From assembly GCF_900114535.1 (NCBI RefSeq), contig NZ_FOTK01000003.1, positions 1 through 64,000 of the forward strand: 64,000 nt of DNA. Reading direction: 5' to 3'. The stretch is from Methylobacterium pseudosasicola (GTDB lineage: Bacteria > Pseudomonadota > Alphaproteobacteria > Rhizobiales > Beijerinckiaceae). Below the pieces are notes generated by a model. The model had not been told where the DNA came from. It searched no databases and saw only the letters and a program-made list of their open reading frames with translations. The translations under genes and the position numbers were made by a program. Of the stretch, positions 51,656-59,208 are shown in pieces (positions within the stretch are counted from its first letter, which is position 1; each line of letters opens with the position of its first letter).

Positions 51656-52893
51656 GCACTCCCGGCATCGTCGTCGCCGGGGCCGGGCAAGCAGGCTTCC
51701 AGCTCGCCGCCTCCCTGCGCGAGGGCGGCTTCCGGGACCCGATCACCCTGGTGGGCGACGAGACCGCCCTGCCCTACCAGCGCCCGCCCCTGTCGAAGGC
51801 GTATCTGGCGGGCAAGACCGATGCCGAGGGCCTGTTCCTGCGCCAGCCCGGCTTCTTCGCCGAGCATGCCATCACCCATCGGCCGGGGATCCGAGCCGTC
51901 GCGATCGACCGGGCGGGGCGGAGCCTTCAGCTCTCGGACGGCCAGAGCCTCGCCTACGACCACCTCGTGCTGGCCACCGGCGCCCGCAACCGGCCGCTGC
52001 CGGTGCCAGGCGCGGATTTCCCGAACGTGCAGCAGCTGCGCGGCCTCGCAGACGCTGACGCACTGCGGGCGGCGCTCGGCGAGGCCAAGGCCATCGTCGT
52101 GGTCGGCGCAGGCTTCATTGGGCTGGAATTCGCTGCCGTGGCCGCCGCCCGGGGCCTGTCGGTGACCGTTGTGGAGTCGGCCGACCGGCCGATGGCCAGA
52201 GCTGTCTCGCCGGAGATCGGGCAGTTCTTTCGAGCCGCCCACGAAGCCATGGGCGTGCACTTCGCCTTCGGGGCCGGCGTGACCGCGATCACGGGTCGGG
52301 CGGGCCGCGCCACCGGCATCGTCCTGGCCGACGGACGGGAACTCCCCGCCGATTTCATCCTGATCGGCATCGGTGTGCTGCCGAACCGGGAGCTCGCCGC
52401 GGAGGCCGGCCTTCCAGCGGAGGACGGGGTGCGGGTCGACGCCTTCCTGGCGACGCCCGATCCCGCGATCTCGGCGATCGGCGATTGCGTCCGCTTCCCG
52501 AGCCCCTTCGCCCACGGGCTCACCCCGGACGGCACCGTGCGGATCGAGTCGGTGCAGAACGCCATCGACCAGGGCCGCTGCCTCGCCGCGCGGCTCAACG
52601 GGAAACCGGCAGCCTACGGGGCGCTGCCGTGGTTCTGGAGCGACCAGGGTCCGCACAAGCTGCAGATCGCCGGCCTGTCCGGCCCCGGCGATGCCAGCGT
52701 GGTCCGGGGGTCCGGCGCGGCGTTCTCGGTGTTCCGCTTCCGGGACGGGGCCTTGAGGGCCGTGGAATCGGTCGACCGGGCGGGCGACCACATGATCGCC
52801 CGGCGCCTGCTGGCGGCCGGCACGCCGCTCACCCCCGAGCAGGCGGCCGATCCGGGCTTTGATCTCAAGGCCCTGGCGATGGCGCGGCCCTGA
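51652..52893 (+). CDS. FAD-dependent ferredoxin/rubredoxin reductase-like protein
   Basis: This is a 413-residue flavoprotein of the rhodocoxin/ferredoxin reductase family. The FAD-binding GAGQAGFQLA start, the YQRPPLSKAYL motif, the second nucleotide-binding VVVGAGFIGLE and the C-terminal ISAIGDCVRFPSP with WFWSDQ are typical. It would pass electrons from NADH to a ferredoxin or rubredoxin. The ferredoxin partner is not next to it. Overlap with the CbbR-like gene suggests co-expression. GTG 51652 is the start because of the stop-start overlap. Confidence 0.9.
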   Translation: MSTPGIVVAGAGQAGFQLAASLREGGFRDPITLVGDETALPYQRPPLSKAYLAGKTDAEGLFLRQPGFFAEHAITHRPGIRAVAIDRAGRSLQLSDGQSLAYDHLVLATGARNRPLPVPGADFPNVQQLRGLADADALRAALGEAKAIVVVGAGFIGLEFAAVAAARGLSVTVVESADRPMARAVSPEIGQFFRAAHEAMGVHFAFGAGVTAITGRAGRATGIVLADGRELPADFILIGIGVLPNRELAAEAGLPAEDGVRVDAFLATPDPAISAIGDCVRFPSPFAHGLTPDGTVRIESVQNAIDQGRCLAARLNGKPAAYGALPWFWSDQGPHKLQIAGLSGPGDASVVRGSGAAFSVFRFRDGALRAVESVDRAGDHMIARRLLAAGTPLTPEQAADPGFDLKALAMARP

Positions 52894-52903
52894 CCTGGGC
52901 CGG

Positions 52904-54187
52904 TCAATTCGAGAAGGTGATCTTCGGCCCCGGCCGCTGGAGAGCCACCGCCGTGGCGATCCCAAGGCCCAAGATCGTGACCGCGCAGGCCGCCAGCGCC
53001 CCGAACTGCCCGAGTTGCAGCAAGGCCTGACCCAGGACCGCGACCCCGAGGGCCTGACCGCAGAAGAACGAGAAGGCGTGCAGGGCCACCGCGGAGGCGC
53101 GGGCCGTCGGCGCGACCTCGGTCACCTGCGTCTGGAAGGTGTTGTGCAGCATGTAGAAGCCGAGCCCCATGGCGGTCAGGGCGGCGCAATCGACCTGCCA
53201 GCTTCCGGCCAGCCCGACGACGGTGAGCGAGGCGCCGCAGATCAGGCCGCCGCCGATCAGCATCCGGGGCATGCCGAGGAGCCGCACCAGCAGCCCCACC
53301 AAGGCGGAGTAGAGCAGGCCGCCGATGGCAAAGCCCGCGAGCACCAGGCCGGCCTCCCGCGGGCCGCCCTCGCCGCGGGCCTCGATCAGCGGGGCGAGAT
53401 GCGGGAACACGCCGAAGATCGCGATCGCTTCGACGAACACCGCGGAGAACAAGATCCGGGCGCGCGGATTGGCCAGGATGGTGCGGTAGCGCTGCACCGC
53501 CTGCCCGAAGGCCGGGCGCCGGGCCGGAAGGCGGCCAGTGCGGTCGAAGCCGAACACCGTCGCGGCACAGGCGATGGCAGCGACGAGCGCGGTTACCGCG
53601 AACACCCCGCGCCAGCCGATCGCCGCCTCGATCAGCCCCGCGAAGGTCGAGCCGGTGAGCTGCCCGAGGATCACCGCCACCAGGAAGCGCCCGATCGCCA
53701 CCTGCCGCCGGTCCATGGGCACCCGGTCGCCCAACAGCGCCAGCGACAGCGGGATGCAGCCCCCCGCCGCCGCCCCGGCCAGCATCCGCAGGCCGAACAG
53801 GCTGCCGATATCCGGGGCGAGGCTGCACAGGACCAGGGCGCCGGCCAGCACCGCCAGGCAGACGCTCATCACCCGTTCCTTGCCGAGCGCGTCACCCACG
53901 GGGCCCAGCACCGGCTGGATGAAGGCGTAGGGCAGCGCGAAGGCGGTGGAGAGGAGCGCCACCGTGTGCGCGTCGCTGCCGAGATCCCGGGCGAGCACGC
54001 CGACCAGGGGCTCGACCGAGCGCAGCGCGAAGGTGCTGCCGAACCCGGCGCAGGCGAGGACCACGATCAGCCGTGGGATCGAGGCGGCCGGCGCCTGTGT
54101 GACGGTCGCGGGCGGCGTGAGCGCCGGCTCTTGTCTGTCGAGCATGGAGAGGATTCGCGCCGCGGCGGGACTCAAGGTCCGCGGCAT
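52904..54187 (-). CDS. MFS transporter
   Basis: This is a 427-residue permease with 12 membrane segments after an N-terminal hydrophilic stretch of about 35 residues. GFGSTFALRSVEPLVGVLA in TM1 and GPVGDALGKERVMSV (motif A) are visible, as is the long central loop after TM6 (FDRTGRLPARRPAFGQAVQR). Resembles arabinose efflux permease-like (AraJ) exporters. Substrate unknown. It starts before the binding-protein gene in the same direction, with 34 nt between. It converges with the flavoprotein gene (10 nt). Confidence 0.85.
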   Translation of the reverse strand: MPRTLSPAAARILSMLDRQEPALTPPATVTQAPAASIPRLIVVLACAGFGSTFALRSVEPLVGVLARDLGSDAHTVALLSTAFALPYAFIQPVLGPVGDALGKERVMSVCLAVLAGALVLCSLAPDIGSLFGLRMLAGAAAGGCIPLSLALLGDRVPMDRRQVAIGRFLVAVILGQLTGSTFAGLIEAAIGWRGVFAVTALVAAIACAATVFGFDRTGRLPARRPAFGQAVQRYRTILANPRARILFSAVFVEAIAIFGVFPHLAPLIEARGEGGPREAGLVLAGFAIGGLLYSALVGLLVRLLGMPRMLIGGGLICGASLTVVGLAGSWQVDCAALTAMGLGFYMLHNTFQTQVTEVAPTARASAVALHAFSFFCGQALGVAVLGQALLQLGQFGALAACAVTILGLGIATAVALQRPGPKITFSN

Positions 54188-54221
54188 CGCATCTCCGCGG
54201 CCGGAGCGAAACCCACCCGGA

Positions 54222-55133
54222 TCAATGCGCGTAGAAGGCCGGATCCGAATTGTCGCTCGGATGCTCGAACGCCCAGCGGAGCGCCGAGGAGAGCGGGATG
54301 TTGTAGGTCAGCCCCCGCGGCGGCACCGGCTTGAGGAACCAGGTCTCGTAGATCTTCGTAATCTCGGGGCTGCGGTAGAGATCGGCCGTGGCCTTATCGA
54401 CTACCGCCTTGAAGGCCGGATCGTCCCGGCGCAGCATGATCCCGTAGGGTTCCGGGTTGGACAGAGTCTCCTGGCTGATCACGTAAGCCGCGGGATCCTT
54501 CGACTGGGCGGCCACGACACTGAGCTGCACGTCATCCATGACGAAGGCCGCCGCCCGGCCGGTCTCGACCAGCAAAAAACCTTCCGGCACGTCCTTGGCG
54601 GCGATCACGTTGATGCCGAGCTTGCGCTCATTGTTGGCCTTGATCAGCATCAGGATGTTGGTCGAGCCGGCCACCGACGACACCGACTTGCCGCGCAGAT
54701 CCTCCAGGCTGCCGATTGCCTGGTCTTTCCGGGAGATGAACCGGGTCGCGGTGAGGAAGTGGGTGTTGGCGAAGTCGACCTGCTTCTTGCGCTCCGTGTT
54801 GTTGGTGGTGGTGCCGCATTCGAGGTCGGTGGTGCCGTTGGTCATCAGCGGGATGCGGGACGAGGAGTTCACGAATTCCATTGCAATTTCGAGACCCGGC
54901 ATCTTCAGCTCGCGCTTCACCGCGTCGGCGATCGTCCGGCAGATATCGACCGCGAAGCCGACCACCTTCTGGTTCTGGTCGAGGTAGCTGAAGGGCGGCG
55001 CGGTATCGCGCACCCCGAGCACGATCCGGTTGTTGTCCTTGATCTTCTTGAGGGTGCCGGTGAGCGCATCGGCCTGGGCCGCCGGGGGAAGGGCCGCGAG
55101 CAGAACGGCGAGGATCGGGGTGAGCAGGCGCAT
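54222..55133 (-). CDS. Glutamate/aspartate-type ABC substrate-binding protein
   Basis: This is a 303-residue periplasmic binding protein with a signal peptide (1-22, LLTPILAVLLAALPPAAQA). RIVLGVRDTAPPFSYLDQNQ, DLECGTTTNNTERKKQVDF (with the ligand-binding TTNN block) and LDRAAAFVMDD-like segments match GltI-type acidic amino acid binders. No permease or ATPase genes lie nearby, so it is an orphan or pairs with a transporter elsewhere. ATG 55133 is preferred; an ATG at 55160 would lengthen the signal. Confidence 0.85.
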   Translation of the reverse strand: MRLLTPILAVLLAALPPAAQADALTGTLKKIKDNNRIVLGVRDTAPPFSYLDQNQKVVGFAVDICRTIADAVKRELKMPGLEIAMEFVNSSSRIPLMTNGTTDLECGTTTNNTERKKQVDFANTHFLTATRFISRKDQAIGSLEDLRGKSVSSVAGSTNILMLIKANNERKLGINVIAAKDVPEGFLLVETGRAAAFVMDDVQLSVVAAQSKDPAAYVISQETLSNPEPYGIMLRRDDPAFKAVVDKATADLYRSPEITKIYETWFLKPVPPRGLTYNIPLSSALRWAFEHPSDNSDPAFYAH

Positions 55134-55295
55134 GGGCTGGCAGGCTCCGGGGTCGTGCATCGAGGCGCCGGCCGAGACGGGCGGCGGGAAGCCGGATCAG
55201 ACTTCCGATTACCGCTCAGCAAGAGTCCGGCCGCGGGGATGCCGGATGGCGGAACCAAGACCGGTTTCCGACCGAACCGAACGCCGGGATATTGA

Positions 55296-56195
55296 TCATC
55301 CCTCCGATTTGGCCGCGTGCAGGACCGGCAAGGCGCGCAACGCATCGGTGGCGTAGTCGAGGAAGGCGTTGACCCGGGCCGGCCGGAGCCCCTGGCTCGG
55401 GGTGACGAGTTGCACCGGCACCGGCGGCGGTTCGTGCGACACCAGCAAGCGCACGAGGCGGCCGGCGGCGATGTCCTCGGCGGCCTGATAGGACAGCACC
55501 TGGGCGATGCCCCGCCCGGCCCGGGCCGCGACCAGCGCCGCCTCGACCTCGTTGACGATGAGGCGCGGTGTGAGGCGGACGCGGTTGGCACCGAAGCGCC
55601 ATTCGCGGATGTTCGCGCGGACCGTGCCCAGGATGGTGTCGTGGTCGGCGAGGTCCGCGGGCGTCCGCGGCGTTCCTCGCACCGCGAGGTAGCCCGGGCT
55701 CGCCACGACCACCCGGCTCACCTGCCCGACCCGGCGCGCGACGAGGCGGGATTCCGCGAGTTGCCCGATCCGCAGGGCGACGTCGATCCCCTCCTCCACG
55801 AGGTCGAGGTTGCGGTCGGCGAGCACCAGCTCGACCTGCACCTCCGCGTAGGCATCGAGAAAGCCGGACACGACCGGCGCGACGTGCTTGCGCCCGAACA
55901 GGACCGGAGCCGTCACCCGCACCAGGCCGCGCACCGCGTCGCCCGCCGCGCCGGAGACGGCCGCCTCGTAGCCCGCGAGCAGGAAGCGCGCGCGCTCGGC
56001 CAGTTCGAGCCCCGCCGGGGTCGGTGCGAGGCGCCGGGTGGTGCGTTCCACCAGCCGCGTGCCGGCCCGCGCCTCCAGGCTAGCCAGCGCCCGGGTCGCG
56101 GCAGCGGCCGAGCGGCGCGACCGGCGCGCGGCCCCGGCGAGACTGCCGGCGTCGATGATCGCAACGTAGAGGGCGAGTTCGTCCAGCCGGTCCAT
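55296..56195 (-). CDS. LysR-type transcriptional regulator
   Basis: This is a 299-residue LysR protein. The HTH (ELALYVAIIDAGSLAGAARR, AAAATRALASLEARAGTRLV) and effector domain (VRVTAPVLFGRKHVAPVVSG, VASPGYLAVRG) are typical of the CrgA/DsdC-like branch. A perfect palindrome six bases upstream of its start suggests autoregulation. It is divergent from a GST-PPOX gene pair, which is probably its target. Effector unknown. Confidence 0.9.
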   Translation of the reverse strand: MDRLDELALYVAIIDAGSLAGAARRSRRSAAAATRALASLEARAGTRLVERTTRRLAPTPAGLELAERARFLLAGYEAAVSGAAGDAVRGLVRVTAPVLFGRKHVAPVVSGFLDAYAEVQVELVLADRNLDLVEEGIDVALRIGQLAESRLVARRVGQVSRVVVASPGYLAVRGTPRTPADLADHDTILGTVRANIREWRFGANRVRLTPRLIVNEVEAALVAARAGRGIAQVLSYQAAEDIAAGRLVRLLVSHEPPPVPVQLVTPSQGLRPARVNAFLDYATDALRALPVLHAAKSEG

Positions 56196-56200
56196 GGATC

Positions 56201-56217
56201 ATTTCAGAAACTGAAAT
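56201..56217. promoter_or_regulatory. LysR operator palindrome
   Basis: ATTTCAG-AAA-CTGAAAT is a perfect inverted repeat containing T-N11-A, the LysR binding pattern. It starts 6 nt from the LysR ATG (56195) and 77 nt from the GST start (56294), the right position for both autorepression and activation of the divergent genes. Confidence 0.65.
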
Positions 56218-56293
56218 TCTGAGTGTCAGAGCCTCCGGATTATCGTCAGGCTTTGCAAGAGCCATAGTCCGGGCCTCGCTGGAGACCTCGACC

Positions 56294-56920
56294 ATGTCCG
56301 ACCCTGACCTGACCCTCTACGGCCTGCGCCTCTCAGGCCATTCGCACCGCGCGGAACTGTTTCTGTCGCTGCTGGGGCTGCCCTATCGCTTCGTCGAGGT
56401 GGCGAGCGCGGAGCAGCGGGCCGCCACCGCGTTCCAGCGCCTCAATCCGCTGGGCCAGATCCCCGTCCTGGCCGACGGCGCGGCTGTGATCCCGGACAGC
56501 AACGCGATCCTGGCCTATCTGGCGGCGCGCTACGCGCCCGACGGCGGCTGGATGCCGGCCGACCCGCTGGCTGCCGCTTCGGTCCAGCGCTGGCTGTCGA
56601 TCGCCGCCGGGGAGATACGCACCGGGCCGGCGCTCGCCCGGCTGATGGTGGTGTTCGGCGCGACCGCCGACCGGGCGACGGTGCACGCCACCGCGGCGCG
56701 GATCCTGACCTTCATGGACGGGCATCTGGCCGAGCGCCCGTATCTCGCGACCGAGCGGGCGACGCTCGCCGACATCGCCTGCTATTCCTACGTCGCCCAC
56801 GCCCCCGAGGGCGGCGTCTCGCTCGCTCCCTACCCGGCCGTCCGGGCCTGGATCGCCCGGGTGGAGGCCCTGCCGGGCTTCATCCCGATGCCGTCCTCAC
56901 CCATCCCCGAACAGGCGTGA
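56294..56920 (+). CDS. Glutathione S-transferase
   Basis: This is a 208-residue GST. The thioredoxin-like N-domain (LYGLRLSGHSHRAELFLSLL, LNPLGQIPVLADGAAVIPDS) contains the glutathione-binding IPVL cis-Pro and E/DS block. The helical C-domain ends with ATLADIACYSYVAHAPEGG, where Asp of the N-capping box is conserved. Likely beta- or zeta-like cytosolic enzyme for conjugation or reduction. It is the first gene of a unit with the PPOX gene, divergent from LysR. Confidence 0.92.
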   Translation: MSDPDLTLYGLRLSGHSHRAELFLSLLGLPYRFVEVASAEQRAATAFQRLNPLGQIPVLADGAAVIPDSNAILAYLAARYAPDGGWMPADPLAAASVQRWLSIAAGEIRTGPALARLMVVFGATADRATVHATAARILTFMDGHLAERPYLATERATLADIACYSYVAHAPEGGVSLAPYPAVRAWIARVEALPGFIPMPSSPIPEQA

Positions 56921-56928
56921 GGTGCGCC

Positions 56929-57846
56929 ATGGCCGATTTCCACGCAGACGAATTGATCGCGCAGGCCCATGCCGGCCATGTCCTCGGCGGCACCCCGGCG
57001 ATCCGGAGCTTCATGCCCGATCAGCACCGCCTGTTCTTCGCGGGCCTGCCCTATCTCTTGATCGGGACCGCGGACGCCGCCGGCGCGCCGGTCGCGACCC
57101 TGCTGACCGGCGCGCCCGGCTTCGTGCAGAGCCCGGACGCGACGCACCTCGCTATCGCCGCGGCGCTCGACCCCGCCGACCCGGCGGCCGAGTTCCTGGT
57201 GCCGGGTGCCGAGGCCGGGATCTTGGGCATCGATCTGGCGACGCGGCGGCGCAACCGCGCCAACGGCCGCATCGTCCGTCGCGACGGGACCGGCCTGACC
57301 GTGGCCGTCGCGCAGAGCTTCGGCAATTGCCCGCAATACATCCAGCGGCGCGCGGTCGAGCCGGCGCCGCGCCAGCCGGGCCCGACCGAGATCTTGACGG
57401 CCCTTGATGCGGAGGCCGGGGCGCTGATCGACGGAGCCGATACGCTGTTCGTGGCGACCCGGTCGCGAGACGGCCTCCGGGAGGGCGGCGCCGACATCTC
57501 GCACCGGGGCGGGCGGCCGGGCTTCGTCCGGCGCCGCGGCGACGTGCTGACGGTGCCGGATTTCTCCGGCAACCGCTACTTCAACACGCTCGGCAACCTG
57601 ATCGGCGAGCCCCGCGCGGCGCTGTTGATCCTCGATTTCGCCTCAGGCGACCTGCTGGTCCTGCAGGGCCGCACCGAGATCGATTGGACGGGCGCCGCGG
57701 GGCTCTTGGGTTCGCAGCGCTCCTGGTCCTTCACGGTGACAAGCGGCTGGCGGCGCCGGGGGGCCGTTCCCCTGCGCTGGAGCGAGCCGGAGCCGGCGCC
57801 GCAACTCGCGCGCACCGGCATCTGGGCCGAGGCCGAGAGGGTCTGA
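56929..57846 (+). CDS. Pyridoxamine 5'-phosphate oxidase-fold flavoprotein
   Basis: This is a 305-residue protein of the PNPOx-like FMN-binding split barrel. FFAGLPYLLIGTADAAGAPV starts the domain, and SFGNCPQYIQRR and a second barrel part FVRRRGDVLTVPDFSGNRYF follow. It may be two split-barrel repeats. Proteins of this kind reduce or modify small molecules using flavin. ATG 56929 with GAGGTG 5 nt upstream is used; GTG 56917 overlaps the GST stop and is an alternative. It ends 7 nt before a convergent GST gene. Confidence 0.82.
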   Translation: MADFHADELIAQAHAGHVLGGTPAIRSFMPDQHRLFFAGLPYLLIGTADAAGAPVATLLTGAPGFVQSPDATHLAIAAALDPADPAAEFLVPGAEAGILGIDLATRRRNRANGRIVRRDGTGLTVAVAQSFGNCPQYIQRRAVEPAPRQPGPTEILTALDAEAGALIDGADTLFVATRSRDGLREGGADISHRGGRPGFVRRRGDVLTVPDFSGNRYFNTLGNLIGEPRAALLILDFASGDLLVLQGRTEIDWTGAAGLLGSQRSWSFTVTSGWRRRGAVPLRWSEPEPAPQLARTGIWAEAERV

Positions 57847-57853
57847 TCATGGG

Positions 57854-58501
57854 TCAGGCCGTGCCGGCCGCCGCCTCGTGCGCCTGGGCGAGTTGGGCAT
57901 CCGCGGCGGCGACTTTCTGGAAGGCCGGGCGTCCGCGGACGCGCTCGACATAGGCCGACAGTGCCGGATCGGGCGCGACCAGGCCGAAGCCCATCGTCCA
58001 GCCGAGCGCGCTGCCCCAGAGGATGTCCGCCGCGCTGAAGCGATCACCGAGCAGGTACGGGCCCGGCTTCAGCGCCTCGGCGATCCGCGCGATCACGCTG
58101 TCGTAATCGGCATAGGCCGACATGGCCCGCGGCCCGGGCTCCCGCTGGAGATGGCGGTCGATCACCGCGGGCTCGAAGCAGGAGCCGTAGAACACCATCC
58201 AGCGCAGATACGTCCCCCGGCCGGGATCGGTGATCGCTGGCGCCAGGCCGGCTTCGGGAAAGAGGTCGGCGAGATACAGGTAGACCGCCGCCTGCTCGGT
58301 CACCAGCGCCTCGCCGTGGCGGATCGCCGGCACCTTCGCCATCGGGTTGATCGCGCGATAGGCGTCTCCGAGATGCTCGCCCGCCCGCATGTTGAGGACG
58401 TGCAGGCGATGTGGCGCGCCGAGCTCCTCCAGCAGGACGCGCACCCCGGTCGAGCGGGTATTCGGCGCGTGATAGAACGCGATCTCCGGCGTATTCGCCA
58501 T
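57854..58501 (-). CDS. Glutathione S-transferase (second)
   Basis: This is a 215-residue GST. IAFYHAPNTRSTGVRVLLEE and INPMAKVPAIRHGEALVTEQ show the N-domain with conserved cis-Pro and a TEQ glutathione contact. The C-domain contains FSAADILWGSALGWTMGFG. It differs clearly from the convergent upstream GST, so this is not a recent duplication. ATG 58501 is chosen because residues before it are not family-like. Substrate unknown. Confidence 0.92.
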   Translation of the reverse strand: MANTPEIAFYHAPNTRSTGVRVLLEELGAPHRLHVLNMRAGEHLGDAYRAINPMAKVPAIRHGEALVTEQAAVYLYLADLFPEAGLAPAITDPGRGTYLRWMVFYGSCFEPAVIDRHLQREPGPRAMSAYADYDSVIARIAEALKPGPYLLGDRFSAADILWGSALGWTMGFGLVAPDPALSAYVERVRGRPAFQKVAAADAQLAQAHEAAAGTA

Positions 58502-58741
58502 GCGGCATCCTCCCAATATCTATGATTGGCGCGGCGATACGCTTCGTCCGGCCGCAGGATCGGGTCAATCGTGCAGCGCACTGGTTCGGCGCGACGGAAC
58601 ATCCGGATTCGACCGAGGCCGGTCTATACGGGTCGCTCTCTTCCGCCGGGACCGGAATCGCGGCAGGGACGTTGGGCGATTGTGCGATGCCGCGCGTTGG
58701 GGTGCCGGCCGGCGCGACGCGACCCGGGGATTTGAGTTCTG

Positions 58742-59122
58742 ATGGCGAAGATACTGTTGGTCGAGGACCATGAAGAGATCTGGGACTTCCTGTCCCGACG
58801 CCTCAAGCGCCGCGGCTACGAGGTGATCCTGGCCCATGACGGCGAGGCCGGCGTCCAGCAGGCCCGGTCGGGCCAGCCCGACGTGATCCTGCTCGACATG
58901 AACCTGCCGGTGCTGGACGGCTGGTCGGCGGCGCGGGCGCTGAAATCCGGATCCGACACGCGGGCGATCCCGATCATCGCGCTCACCGCCCACGCCATGT
59001 CCGGGGACCGGGACAAGGCGATCCAGGCGGGCTGCGACGACTACCATCCCAAGCCGGTCGATTTCTCCAAGCTGCTCAGCCAGATCAGCGCCGCCCTGGG
59101 CGAGACCGCGCAAGCCGGCTGA
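58742..59122 (+). CDS. Single-domain response regulator (CheY/DivK-like)
   Basis: This is a 126-residue receiver without output domain. The acidic pocket (LVEDHEE), phospho-acceptor Asp52 in ILLDMNLP, Thr in ALTAHAM and Lys in HPKPV are all present. It may shuttle phosphate between kinases, for example with a hybrid kinase such as the LOV kinase 2.5 kb downstream; no proof from sequence. It is followed after 86 nt by the AI-2E family gene. Confidence 0.93.
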   Translation: MAKILLVEDHEEIWDFLSRRLKRRGYEVILAHDGEAGVQQARSGQPDVILLDMNLPVLDGWSAARALKSGSDTRAIPIIALTAHAMSGDRDKAIQAGCDDYHPKPVDFSKLLSQISAALGETAQAG

Positions 59123-59208
59123 GGCCGGCCGGCACGATAGGCTCCCCGAACCGCCCCGCTGTCGCGGGCGGCAGCGTCCCCGAGTTCGATGAAGTTTGGA
59201 GCGTATCC

